Source: Acestrorhynchus altus (Eukaryota; Chordata; Actinopteri; Characiformes; Acestrorhynchidae). Taken from it: a stretch of 64,000 nt of DNA. Location of the stretch: contig CM067512.1 of assembly GCA_034509495.1 (NCBI GenBank), positions 7,207,468-7,271,467 of the forward strand, given 5' to 3'. Position 1 is the stretch's first letter. Each line of letters opens with the position of its first letter. Shown one piece after another: positions 11,940 to 22,894 of this stretch. The notes under the pieces are model-generated. The model ran no database searches. It had not been told where the DNA came from and saw nothing but the letters and a program-made list of their open reading frames with translations. The position numbers were made by a program, and so were the translations under genes.

Positions 11940-14610
11940 CTCCCAAATTATTTGGATTTACATTTTTTCATTGACTTCCATTGAAAATTAAGGTTTGTTT
12001 TTTTTTTCATTCTACTGTAAAAGTTGCCCTGCAAGAAATTTACTTGACAATAATATGCATTTATAAGCCATAAGATTAGAAAGACTGACAGGTGACGTGA
12101 GAAAAAATTATCTTCATCAGTAGCATCTGACAAAAGAATATATAACGCTAATATATATACGAATATATTAGTCAGTAAGTGGACAGCAAGTTTCTGTGTT
12201 GAAAGCAGGAACGAAAATGAGCAAAAAAGTGCAAGTTTAAGAATCTGAGCTGCTGAGATCCCATTTACACCTGGTCACTAGTGACTGGTGTCTGGATTGT
12301 ACCTTGATAAAATTTTAACCTCAGGCATTTACACATTGTTGGTTGATGTGTTTCTGGTCAGTCAGACACAAATCAGACACTCTGCTGTGCAAAAGACGGT
12401 TGCTGATGGTTCACTCCCTTTGCTATGAAGCCCATAAATAATTCTAATGCAACCAATTACCTTCAGAAGTCACATGCTTAGTGAAAAGTGTGTGCAATCT
12501 AAGTGTCACATGATCTGTCAGTATATACATATCTTTTGGAGTCCAGGCCTGGTCAGACAATGTGGTAGCACAAAAAGATCCTGTTCAATAATAATGTTAT
12601 GGCATCACTCAGAATGGGTCAGGTCATCTTCGTGACAAGTCCCATGAATCCATGTGGGTGCTACTCCAACAGTCACATTGACAGACCTGATTAAAATAGG
12701 AGTCTACATCTGTGTGAAACTATTCCTGAGTTAAAATTATTATCATTTCTGTCAGCTATGCCTTAGAATTATTATCGCTGCTGTGTTGAACTATATCTAC
12801 ATTGATTATTTAGAGTATTTTATTAATATTTTATGATTCCATGTCTGTAAAACACAAACCAACAATCTATCTGCACAATAAAAAACTGTACAACACATTC
12901 ACATAATCAGAACGCAATGAAACTTCTCTTCTACATATGAACGTAAATGTAAATTTAGGAGTTGTATATCGGATGGCTAGAAACGTGCACCATGGTAGAC
13001 AAAAACAGAAAAAAAAATTAAAATATGAGACAGAGATGGACAAAGGAACCAGGACAAAACATCTTATCACTGTTGTAATATTGGCATGAGCGGAGCACTC
13101 TCCATTAGCTTTTCCGTTAATCAATGATACCCAGCACACAACCTCTTTAACAAGAAGGCTCATTTATTCAATGCTATACACATGAATCATCCGCAGAGGC
13201 CGCAGTACCTTGGACCAGGGGGTGGATGTAAACATTGCCTAATGATCTTTGTAGCAAGGTGACGCTGGGCGCTATCAGAGCCCTGAATGGGATCATTTTT
13301 AATTAAGTTGAAGTGACATGCTGAGATGACAGCTGCATGCCACTCAATTCTTCTTTTAATTCTTTAGACAGACATCTAAAGGGTGCTATTACTCACAGCC
13401 TAGTCTTGAAACAATCTCTCCAGTCCTGTTCTATCCTCCATAACTGGAGAAGCATGCCTTGTGCCCTGTACTGTATCAGCATGTAGTCCACCCTTACAGA
13501 TGTGTATAGCTTAATACAATGGAACAAATGTTGCTGGTGTAGACGGAGAGTCATTCCAGCAAAAATGGAGTCCCCTGTGAGAAAATGTGGTTGAATTATT
13601 TGGACAGTTAAGCCTATTGTCCAGGACTTTAGGAGGAACAGGTTTTGATGGACGGCGTCCAGTATAGATGCTGGGATGCCAGGCTGTTTGCTGGCACTTG
13701 TCCGCTGAACATCACCACTGTGCTGAGCCTCAAATCATGTATGGGGGTTGGTCTTAATTATGTATTTTATAGTGGGGGTTTTCTTTTTTTGCAAATGTTG
13801 TCAGCCTAATCAAATCCAGTGCCACAGAGGACCCCCCCACAGAGGGGGTGCACTTTGCTGATGTCTGCCAATATGTAATATGGCCTCATTGATGTTTCCT
13901 TTCTTCCACTCTCTCAAGCAATTTTGTCAGTTCTTGTAATGGGATTTTGCAAAGTGTATTTCGTATCAAACACAATCGAATGTGTGGGTTGTGGGCTCTG
14001 TATTGAAGTTCCTTTATCGTCTATGCCTAGAATTCACACTCCTAAGTCTGCCAGCACGACGCCTGGGATTCAAAGAGTAAAATCTTTAACATGTGAAAAG
14101 CATCAGAGTAAATCTTTATTGTATTGTTTCATAGAGGTGGTTCTTCAAAAACGGCAAAATAATGTGCTGTTCTGGTTTTTACATTTTCAGACATGAAGAG
14201 TGTCTGATTCAAGGACAGTTTTTAGCATTATTCCGCCGATTCATCACAGGTAGAGCTGATGGAATACCTTATGAATGTAACTGATGCATGACTGGCTAAT
14301 TCAATTGCAAATTTATACAGCTCAGATAGGTATCCATGTGTTGCCTAAAAAAAGAAGAAAAAAAAAACCCATCAAAGCAGAGAGAAGTGTGGGAGGAACC
14401 ATCAGAAACTGTCAGCATCACAATTCAGGCTCCTGCGCCTTCTTCCTTCTATAATAGATCCTGGAAAGCAGTTTTCCAACATTTAATGTGTTCTACATAA
14501 ATTTGAAACATAATCCAGGGAAGCACACTGAGGCTTTCTATTGAGAAGTTTTCTTTCTGGAAGTCTTTTTGGTTGCCCCCAATTTGTAATATCTGCTTGA
14601 AACAAAAATG
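11940..14610. other. Unassigned; possible conserved non-coding block at 13230-13370
   Basis: 12250-12720 has the look of an old non-autonomous repeat (CCATTTACACCTGGTCACTA) but I cannot place it. 13230-13370 is repeat-free, of balanced composition, and carries TTTTTAATTAAG, a TGACAG motif at 13327-13332 and an overlapping CAGCTG E-box. These are motifs common in developmental enhancers, but the call is speculative. Confidence 0.3.
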
Positions 14611-14614
14611 CTGG

Positions 14615-14868
14615 CCTGCTCTATCTGGTTGAGATGGCTGACCATTTTAGCTCATTTGAGCTTGATGGATGGTGGTAAACATCTAAACCACCTTGACTTA
14701 AATCAAAGCCTACTGTATGCTGGTTGAGCACCTTAACTGATATATATATAGTATATTTTAGTATATTTTATGATTTGGCCTTCATAATCACCCTTTTGGC
14801 CACCTTGACCATAAAAGACCAGCTTTTAGAAACCAGGTACCACAATTTTTCAGCAGGAGATAAGACTT
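14615..14868 (+). mobile_element. GACCAGC-rich non-autonomous element, copy 2
   Basis: Contains TGGTTGAGATGGCTGACCA, CACCTTGACCATAAAAGACC and AGCTTTTAGAAACCAGGTAC, ending in TTTTTCAGCAGGAG. It matches copy 3 at 60905-61085 in motif order and orientation, and copy 1 at its 3' end. The 5' part is degraded. Confidence 0.55.
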
Positions 14869-14869
14869 A

Positions 14870-16050
14870 TCCTCCATCCATCCAGCATACAGAAAAATTG
14901 CAGTTTTGGAACGGTGAATGAAGTACTATGTACTTTGTTTAGGTTCAAACCTCAGGGTTTCCATTGGTTGCCAGTTGAAACCAATGCAACTACCAGTCTA
15001 AAATGTAGATTTTTCTCAAAGACTGTCAAAACGAGCAGTGTATGAGTGTGAAGAACATGTCTGAGCAAAACAAATCATGTTCCAGTTTGAAATCAACCGA
15101 CCCCATTCTGTTTCATTCATGTGTAATACTCCCCACTCTGACAATCAGAGTATAATTCCTTAAACATCCAATAAACTGTAGTGCAATCTACACATCTGAT
15201 CCATCAGAGAGAAATCAAATTATATTACAAACCTGTGCTTGGAGTTAATAATGCCATTAGACTCTCTTGATAAAGCCTTGCAATTTACTCTGAGAAAAGC
15301 TTTTAGTATTTTCCTCTTCCCCCTTCGTCTCCTATTCAAAGGCATTACATCTTATTTCAAGAGGGGCCTGTCTTTGGCCCAACAGTGAGCAGTGGAATAA
15401 CAATCTGCGAGGGCTTATTGTTGACTTTGTGAGGGCTTTGTTCTATGAGATGGGACTGCGGCTCAAAAACGTGTTGATTTGAATTACTTTTCAAATGAGC
15501 CCTGAGATTTGGGGGCTCCATAACAATAAACACATTACTTTTGTATCAAGCTTTTTTTAAGGTTCAAATGTCTTACTTCATCATATCAGTTAGGAGCTCG
15601 GATTACTTGTCAGACTATGTTTCCAAGGCTTTTGTAATTAATTTGGGATGTTTGTTGTTTTTTTGTTTGTTTGTTGTTGTTTTTTTCCTGAGAGTTTGGG
15701 CCAATGCACACACACTCATAAGGCGTTCATTACACAAGTAAGCAAGTTAGCAAGATGTTCCAATTTCCAACAAAGGTGTTTCAAACAAACAGAAGTGAAA
15801 CGTGTCATGAGTAGAGTAAGCAAAAAAGAGCAAAAGTTATAGTGCATGCTAAACAAAGTTTCAATCATTGTTGAAACAAAGAACACCTCGGGAAGTCTAT
15901 GAGCACAATGGTTTAATTTTAGTTCATTATATGCATTGCTACGGCAGCATTCCCTGGTCAAAATTACTGTTACTGAGAGCTGAAGATGAAATGATACAAT
16001 AAAAACAATAAAAAATGAAACATTTTTCTACATTTTAAGTAATACCAGCA
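14870..16050. other. No supported feature
   Basis: Non-repetitive apart from a T/G-rich patch at 15655-15688. The short frames have no domain. Confidence 0.45.
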
Positions 16051-16054
16051 TATT

Positions 16055-16410
16055 ATTTTGTTTTTATTTTCTACAAAGAGAACTGATGAGTTTAAAATTA
16101 AACTATTTGGCAGCAATGAGCATAGGAATGTTTGGAGAAAAAAGGCAGAGAATTTTCCAACTGTTGTGGGTCGATCAATCATGTTTTTGGGTTGTGTTAC
16201 AGCCAATGGTACAGGAAATCTTTCATTGGTAAAGAGAATAATTAAATTCCAGCCTATTCTGGAAGCTTTATATATCTAAAGTTGGATAATGACTTTAAAA
16301 CACACATCAAAGTCCATAACATACTACCTCAAAAGGCATGAGCAGAAGATTTTACAATGGCCCTCACAGCCCTAGAGTATCATTTTGATCAGGAGTGCCG
16401 AAATTATTGC
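16055..16410 (+). pseudogene. Tc1-like transposase relic, central part (subfamily 4)
   Basis: The frame from 16076 reads RTDEFKIKLFGSNEHRNVW, then RKKAENFPTVV and GCVTANGTGNLSLVKRII. This matches the stretch from the first catalytic aspartate to the GxGS..LWGC block of Tc1 transposases. After a frame change, ILQWPSQP near 16355 matches the VLQWPSQSP block before the third catalytic residue. The glycine-rich loop is damaged (GRSIMFLGC) and stops follow, so the copy is inactive. Related copies are at 18930-19340, 30405-30535 and 33855-33950. Confidence 0.85.
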
Positions 16411-16816
16411 ATGATACATTACATATTAAATATCTATGGTGACAAACTTTCTAGGGGATTAACTATGAATTCATATTCAAAATAATTTAAAAATAGTTCA
16501 GACTAAAGTCTAAAAGGTTAGGTTACGTCCAAAAGTTCCTTTCGGTTACAACCTGGTATGCCAGACAAGAACAAGTTTTTGGAGAATAAAAAAAAGACTT
16601 TTCAGTGGCATAAAAATGTCAATGAGTCAATCTTCTCCTACACAAAAAAAAGGTTCTTTAAAGAGCCACCAACTCTTCTTCACAGGTACAGTGCAGTTTT
16701 TCAGATGATTCCTTTACTACTGCCTCTGAATGAGACTAGAAAATAAAACAAACTAGAAAAACCAAATTGACAAAGGGAATAATGAAAATAAAACCAAACA
16801 GACTAGGAAGCCAAAG

Positions 16817-16914
16817 CAAAACAAAACAAAACAAAACAAAACAAAACAAAACAAAACAAAACAAAACAAAACAAAACAAAACAAAACAAAACAAAACAAA
16901 ACAAAACAAAACAA
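16817..16914. repeat. (AAAAC)n microsatellite
   Basis: About 19-20 perfect AAAAC units. It opens all frames and so produces spurious VLFCF and KQNKT peptides on both strands. Confidence 0.97.
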
Positions 16915-16919
16915 CTGAC

Positions 16920-17160
16920 TGGGAGGGCAAACACCAAAGAACATATAACAACAGTGAACATAGAGTCAAAATTATGCTGAAACAAATAGCTACTTATACA
17001 ATGAAAGAGACTAGACACACTTGGAGAAGATAATGAGAGGGCAGGGCTACAAAGGGGGCACAGATGGGAACACTGATGACAGGGCGGAGCTAGGGTGGAG
17101 ACAAGTCTGAACAAAACAAGACCAAACAAGGACAGAAAAGGAACAGAATGGAAACAAGAC
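16920..17160. repeat. Dispersed low-complexity segment shared with 33600-33850
   Basis: Both segments carry a run of GGGGCA...ACAGATGG.AACAC...GGGCGGAG/GGGCAGAG followed by AACAAAACAAGACCA/AACAAAACAAAGACAGACCA. The shared order suggests two copies of one old element, perhaps an LTR or a DNA transposon flank. Each copy lies beside a Tc1 relic on the minus strand. Confidence 0.4.
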
Positions 17161-17164
17161 TGGA

Positions 17165-17640
17165 AATAAGTGTGACATAAGCCTTATTTAAAGCCCTAAT
17201 AACACAAAGTGGACCAACACTAGCAGAAGACGTGGCTTTGTAAACCATCACAAACCTCCATACTGGATTCTGCGCCTCTCCACGGTTCAGACATGATATC
17301 TGCTTCAGGAGAGGTTTGATATTAAGAATGCTGCAGTTGTAGCCCTTTTCCAGGAGACGTCTGTGCATGGTGGCTCTTGCTGCCAGCCTCAGTCCATTCA
17401 CTGTGAAGCTCTCAAATTGAACTTTTAGAGACAATTGTTTGAAAGCTGTGGTCATCTCTGTTGCTTGTGTACCTTTTCTCACCACATTTTTCCCCTTCCA
17501 GTCAACCTTTCATTATTATGCTTTGATACGGCACTCTGAGAACAGAGCTTGCACTCTTTGTGACAGATATTGATGATCCTCTTCTGGACAAATGGATTTC
17601 TGATTTTTATGAGCCATTAACCAAATGAATCCAAAGTAAA
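17165..17640 (-). pseudogene. Tc1-like transposase with internal deletion (subfamily 2)
   Basis: The minus-strand frame at 17090-17485 covers 131 residues. It contains VRKGTQATEMTTA, then RRLLEKGYNCSILNIKPLL (the HTH-to-linker block), and then jumps directly to NRGEAQNPVWRFVMVYKATS and SASVGPLC, which lies beyond the first catalytic aspartate in intact relatives. An in-frame deletion therefore removed about 40-50 residues that include catalytic sequence. Upstream, 17515-17600 reads SQSAVSKHNNERLTG, the first helix-turn-helix. It is a good example of a deleted non-autonomous derivative. Confidence 0.8.
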
Positions 17641-17833
17641 GCAAAATTTCAAATATTCCACTTTACTTGTAATGAAAAAGCTTCAAAGTTTATCTTGTGA
17701 AACAAATGCACTTTTATGATATTCAAATTCCTGAGTTGCACTAATATTGAAACACAACCTTTTAAACTGGTAAGTACCATAAATAATGCAAGGCATTGGA
17801 GATGGTTTAATGAACCCAGTGCTTGTCTTCCTA
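17641..17833. other. AT-rich sequence ending in a repeat scrap
   Basis: At 17800-17823 GGAGATGGTTTAATGAACCC is nearly identical to 45171-45194, part of the dispersed element at 44810-45310. The similarity ends about ten bases before the Tn5 mosaic-end sequence. Confidence 0.55.
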
Positions 17834-17852
17834 AGATGTGTATAAGAGACAG
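17834..17852 (+). other. Tn5 mosaic end sequence (probable library artefact)
   Basis: AGATGTGTATAAGAGACAG is an exact 19/19 match to the Tn5 mosaic end used in transposase-based library kits. It translates to MCIRDR, a peptide known as a contamination signature. A chance match in 64 kb is negligible. It sits directly against a long AT array, where assemblers often fail. I read it as adaptor carried into the assembly, possibly marking a false join. Confidence 0.9.

Positions 17853-17915
<63 letters not shown>
17853..17915. repeat. (AT)n microsatellite
   Basis: About 30 AT units with one interruption, running into a T-rich tail at 17916-17940. It is directly adjacent to the mosaic-end sequence. 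Confidence 0.97.
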
Positions 17916-17919
<4 letters not shown>

Positions 17920-18360
17920 TTATATTATTTTTTTTTTTTAGGATTTTAAGTCATTCTATGCTGACACTTAATAGCTGGTACAGGACAATGGATTGAAATT
18001 AGCCTCTTGTGTTGACACAATTTTGATATTGTGTATTAATGGATGTCATCCCTCCCAAATGAAGGATTTGTGGCTTTCCAGATCACTCTAATTAAGAGAA
18101 AGTTAGTTAAGTAATAAAATGTCATACTTAGGAGGTGGAGTTAACCATGGTGATTTATGGAAATGTGGAATATGGAAATATATATAGTGAACCCATTCCC
18201 ACAAAGACCCGGCAAACAGAAAGCTCAAGGAAGCACACAAACCGTGGAGTGGACATTATTTACACATTCGTACAAAATCAATAATGTAGTGAGAAAATGA
18301 AATACTATGCCCCACAGGCAGCTGAAGACACATGCCTGTATATAAGAGTCAGCTTAGCTT

Positions 18361-18420
18361 ATTTATTTTTTAATTATTATTGTTGTTGTTTTTTTATTTA
18401 TTCATTTATTTATTTTATTA
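18361..18420. repeat. T-rich low-complexity sequence
   Basis: Mixed TTTA, TTG and ATT units with no clear period. Confidence 0.7.
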
Positions 18421-18929
18421 ACAGGATCATTGACTGAAATGTAACCCAACAATTCTATAAAAAGACTTAGTTGCCACAAATCTTTTGCACACACTTGGCC
18501 AGTTAAGTTACATTTAGTTTAGCTATTTATAGTAAAAGTTCTGAGTGTGACTCTGGATGCTCCTTGTCCTTCATGTTGTCACAGTCTTTTTAGTAAGAGA
18601 GCATCACAGCTCTCAGGTGGCAAGTCCAATTGCTCCCTCCAAATTCAATGCAGTGAGTTTAATGCTGTCCATTTTCTCTGAGACAGGCACAGATGGACAG
18701 TACTTATCCTGATAAAGAAATCTTCCACTCTGCTTTGCTGGTTTTGCTCTTTGGTCCATTGAATGATAGAAAAGTTAATAAAGCATTTATCATTTCCCTT
18801 GGTGTAAACTTCGTTTAGCTGAAGACAACCCTGGTGAATAAATACGGTCAAACACACTGCTAAAACTCTGACACTCTTCTTGGAAGAACTGGTAGAATTC
18901 AAAGAGCAATGTTGATTTCTTGAAACAGA

Positions 18930-19340
18930 CCAAACTTTTGAGCCAAAAGTTTGAAGTCAGGACTTCAGTAAGCCCATACCGATAGCTTAATGCTACTCTG
19001 CTTTATCCATTCTTTATCCACACCTTTGATGTGTGTTTGGGGGTCAATGTCCTTCTGGAACACTCAGTTCTGTCCACATTCTAATTGTCTTGCTGATGAT
19101 CAGAGGTCGTTCTAAAGAATTCGGAGGTCGTCCAAGTTCTGTCCCATTCACTTTGTGCAATGTTCCAGTTCCACTGGCACCACCATGCATAACAGTTGGT
19201 GCAGTGTTCTTGAGATTGAAAGCTTCACCTCTCACCTGCTTATTGTGGCCAAACAACTCAATCTTGTCCTATTTGTCCATAAAACGTTTCTTTAGAAGGC
19301 TTTATCTTTGCCAATGTGGTCAGCAACTAGCTGAGCTCAG
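18930..19340 (-). pseudogene. Tc1-like transposase relic (subfamily 4)
   Basis: The minus-strand frame from 19256 reads MFGHNKQVRGEAFNLKNTAP followed by TVMHGG and ASGTGTLHKVNG. This is the block after the first catalytic aspartate, with a gap where GGSIMLWGCF should be. In the next frame, 19035-19070 reads VFQKDIDPQTHIK, a decayed form of the FQQDNDPKHTS block with the second catalytic aspartate. Beyond that, around 18965-18990, WAYxSPDFK echoes the WP.QSPDLNP motif. Frameshifts and deletions make it inactive. Confidence 0.85.
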
Positions 19341-19344
19341 TCCT

Positions 19345-19880
19345 TGGCAATATAGTAAAACAATATAGAACTGTAAACTATGTATAACTGTAGAGTCCTT
19401 TTAGAATTCGGTTAAAAAGTGCTTTGTCCAGTAAGAACCATGCTATCAAAATAATTCACACTACCTAGTGCTCAAAAGATTATTTACACTCCCATCAAAA
19501 TCTTTCTACTATGCTCTACCTCACTCATCTCTCCTTGTTGTCTTTGTTAACATTTTTTTTAGATTCAGTGAGCAAATTATCCTTGCTCTTTTTGAGATGT
19601 TTTTAGATGCTCCAGTAATCATAACAGACCAAAGGGAGTTTTAAACATGCAGTTTGATGGTGCAACGCTATTATACTAATTGATTCAACAATGCAACACT
19701 TGTTTGACATAAGGTTAGCTGCTCTGATCTACCTTAGGGACTAAGAAAGAGAAAAATAACTTCAATAAATACTAATTCAAGTTTTCTTTTCATCTCCATA
19801 AAAACAAGCAGAGGAATGGGAAAAATGAAAAATGTGTTCAGAGGCAAAGATTGAATTCAGTTGATAAAAAAATTATTTTC
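19345..19880. other. No supported feature
   Basis: AT-rich and non-coding. No repeat recognised. Confidence 0.45.
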
Positions 19881-19884
19881 GCTG

Positions 19885-20050
19885 TTTTCAGAGCTGGATT
19901 ACTCACTAATAATTCATGATGAGAAGACTTATTAGAGTTTTCTAGTTTACTATGATACAGTATGTGTATCATGTCTGTAGGTTACTTGCATCATGAGATA
20001 TGAAGCCTAGAAAACAGCATGTAACTACCCTCAAAATGCAGAAAAGTGTT
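19885..20050 (+). repeat. Dispersed family F, copy 1
   Basis: The core reads ATCATGTCTGTAGGTTACTT..CATCATGAGATATGAAGCC followed by TAGAAAACAGCATGTAACT. It begins with GAGCTGGATTACTCACTAAT. The same order of blocks is found at 60490-60675 in the same orientation, at 36655-36800 inverted, and its first block at 59225-59275 inverted. No coding sequence was seen and I do not recognise the family. Confidence 0.7.
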
Positions 20051-20117
20051 CTAATAGTTGATGGCCTTTTTACAATCAGTAAGTCAAGCACACACATTGT
20101 AGCAAATTACACACCCT

Positions 20118-20612
20118 TTTAGGCCTGCACGATATTGGTAACAATTGACAATACAATATTTTATTGTTGTGTGATATACTAGTTCATCTCAGAAAATTAG
20201 AATATTGTGGAAAAGGTTTGTCTTCATAATTTTTGAAAAGCTTGAAATACATCACTCTAAATGTAATGAATATAAAATATGTCACAGTTAAATGTTTGGA
20301 AATGACATTGAGATTTTTTTTATATATTTTCACCAGATTAATTCAGAATCCAGTCATCGAAAATGTCACAATATTAATGTAGTATATCAAAGACTGGAGT
20401 AAAATAAATTATATTGTGTAGATAAAATATGCACTTGATTTATATGTAATGAAAAATAAGAACATTGTTGTTGTTTTTGTTGTTTTTTTGTTTCTTTGTT
20501 ACATTACATATATGATATAATCTGCCTTATGTTACATCTTATTGTAGTATTGCACATTCATACATTGCAATGACAACACTCAAAAATATATATTGTGCAG
20601 TCCTCCCACCAA
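20118..20612 (+). mobile_element. hAT-like non-autonomous element with a nested insert
   Basis: The left end AGGCCTGCACGATATTGG and the reverse complement of the right end (GAGGACTGCACAATATATAT) match as imperfect terminal inverted repeats. The 'GGCTGCACGATAT' type of terminus is common in fish hAT-like MITEs. It contains a second element at about 20180-20400 and TTG/T-rich sequence at 20463-20500. No transposase is present. Confidence 0.6.
20180..20400 (+). mobile_element. Nested short element (CATCTCAGAAAATTAGAATA type)
   Basis: The start AGTTCATCTCAGAAAATTAG followed by AATATTGTGGAAAAGGTTTG is the recognisable start of a small teleost MITE, recalled from memory. It interrupts the hAT-like element above, so it is younger than it. 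Confidence 0.5.
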
Positions 20613-20619
20613 TGTATTT

Positions 20620-22010
20620 CTATTGTTTATCCAAACATATCCTTAATATTCTCTACTAGTTTTTGCTAGTCTTATATCACTTGGTCTGTAAAAGTAGTCA
20701 AGCGGTTTAATTAACAAATTCATTTGACACCAAAAAGAAGAATCACAATTAATAATTAGAGGAATGAAGCCTTAGTTTAAAAAGATGCAAGCATATGACT
20801 TTCTACATGATTTCATCTGCATTAGTATAAAAACATATGGTGCATGTAGTGGAAATAATAATGACTAATAGTGGTCAGTTTAATATGTTCTGCCCTCACA
20901 CCATTGAACTGGAATTTAGACCGGTACCTCTCACGCAAAAGGTCTGATTCACACAATGAATATATTAAACTTTTTTAAAACATCAATACATAATTTTACC
21001 ATATTTACATTGGTTTCATATTTGCTTCCTGCCTGAGAGGCCTGCTTGCTCTAGTCTCTCCCACAGAAACTCACATTCAGCATACTGAAGAAATCTTTGT
21101 CCATCGCCTTGAATAAAAATGTAGATTGTGGAAGTCAGGACAGGCTGTACTGGGAAGGAATAAAACAACAGATATCCAAACTTCATGCAACTTTTTTCCC
21201 ATCACAGGGCCAGGCAGGGGTGGCTGTGGATTCCTCTCAAAAAACACTGTCAAAAACGAAATGAGCTTCATTCTGGGGGTGGGCACTCTGCTGAAAACCA
21301 CCAACAAATCCTGCAGTATCCTGTCCTTTGGGCTTCCTCCGCCTTACCATAGTTAAAGGCTGCCTGATGTATCAAAGACGCACATCTTTTTGTTCACCAG
21401 AGTGAGAGAAAATAAGGGGATTGGGGCTTATCTTACAAGATGGATATTGTCAGCAATAGTCATCAGATTTGACAATTCTGCAGTTTTCATCTGCAAGGAA
21501 GCGACAATAAGCACTTTAAAACAGCATAACCATTTTCAAGCGAGACTAATGTAGGCTATATTTCTTTGGGATGAAGCTATGGTAACAAGTCTTGCAAGTA
21601 GTACGGAATTCATAAGTGCTGCCTCCTCAAGGGAATGTTATAGTGTAGACTGGTTCATTGACTTTCTGACATGGATCCCTTTTCTTTGCCCTTGGAGGAT
21701 GTAATTGTTTACCTTCCACTGGAATTCTCTCTCTTATATGAAGAGCTATTAAATTTCAATAGCCCTCCATATAGTAGTTGTTTGCTCTGGAAAAAAATAA
21801 ATAAATAAATAAATAAAGTTGAGTTGGCTATAAAATGGATTTTATAAATGGATCCAGCTTTTTTTTTTACTTAATTATATTCTTATTCCCATATATATTT
21901 ATAAAATGTGGCTCAAACAATATGGACCAATGTGGTACATGGTAAGCATTTGCTGAGACTACTAGTAGTCATTCATTAAAAGGTGCACATGGTGTCGCAA
22001 AGTATTGAGT
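20620..22010. other. No supported gene; short (AAAT)n at 21790-21820
   Basis: The 76-residue frames at 21077-21356 overlap on opposite strands and match nothing known. The AAAT run has about six units. Confidence 0.5.
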
Positions 22011-22014
22011 AGTA

Positions 22015-22890
22015 GAGATGAAAAACCTCTCCTCCAAGTCCCTTGAAGCCACAGCCAAAAACCGCCTCAGGCTTCTGGTCCCTGAAGATGAGTGCAGAGC
22101 TTTGGAGAAAAGCCAGAATATACACCATGTTTAGTGGGTTGTGTGTATGCAGGTACCTGGATGAATGTCCAATAATTCTTGAGCAGCATCATTCCAGCAT
22201 GTTCCACTCTCATTGGATACTCCAGCAAGATTCGCCGGGGCTCACTCCATACTAACAAGATTTGAAGGTTCTCAGATTATGTCGCATTGTATTCTGTTGT
22301 GTGGTAGAGAGTTGTCCTTCAAGCACCATGAGGTCACAGCCAGAAACTGCCTCAGGCTTCTGGTCCCTGAAGATGAGTGCAGAGGTTTAGAGAAAAGCTA
22401 GGAGATTTACTCAACTCTGTGTCTGTTCTCTTTGGGCTTTGTGGTGGTACTTGGATGAAGGTCCAATAATCGTGAATTCTTGAAGAAGGTTACACCATAA
22501 AATCCAGTCTCAATGAAGTTTACAGTAAATATTAGCCAGTGCTCACTCCATACTAACAAGATTGGAAGGATTTCAAAATATACAGTATAGCATTGTCTTG
22601 TGTTGTGTGGTAGAGCTGAATAATTTGGGTTCTCCATCAAGCACCATGATGCCACAGCCAGATATCGCCCCAGGCTTCTGGTCCATGAAGATGAGTGCAG
22701 AGCTTGAGAGAAAAGCCAGGCCATTTACTCAACACAGTGTTCCTCTGGGCATTGTGTAGGCTGGAGGTCCAATAATTGTGAATTCTTGAGCAACATCACA
22801 CCCTCATGATCCACTCACATTGGATTCTGCAGCAAGATTAGCCAGTGCTCACTCCATGCTAACAAGATTTGAAGGTTCTCAAATTTACCA
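22015..22890 (+). repeat. Tandem array of three ~300-bp units
   Basis: The marker GCTTCTGGTCCCTGAAGATG occurs at 22071 and 22355, and with one change at 22673. A second marker, CTCACTCCATACTAACAAGA, occurs at 22241 and 22542, and with changes at 22848. The spacings are 284, 318, 301 and 306 bases, so the period is about 300 with small indels. Copies differ by perhaps 15-20%. Short open frames carry a conserved peptide (CLRLLVPEDECR type), but stops break them and I see no known domain. It could be a small satellite block or a tandemly duplicated old repeat. Confidence 0.85.
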
Positions 22891-22894
22891 TTGG

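Noticed and set aside
16736..17129. Hydrophobic frames of the VLFCF type and KQNKT frames
   Set aside because: They are translations of the AAAAC array and flanks. The hydrophobic pattern is a product of TTTTG and not a membrane protein.
17716..17949. 77-residue frame containing MCIRDR and a YIYI tail
   Set aside because: It is made of a repeat scrap, the Tn5 mosaic end and an AT array.
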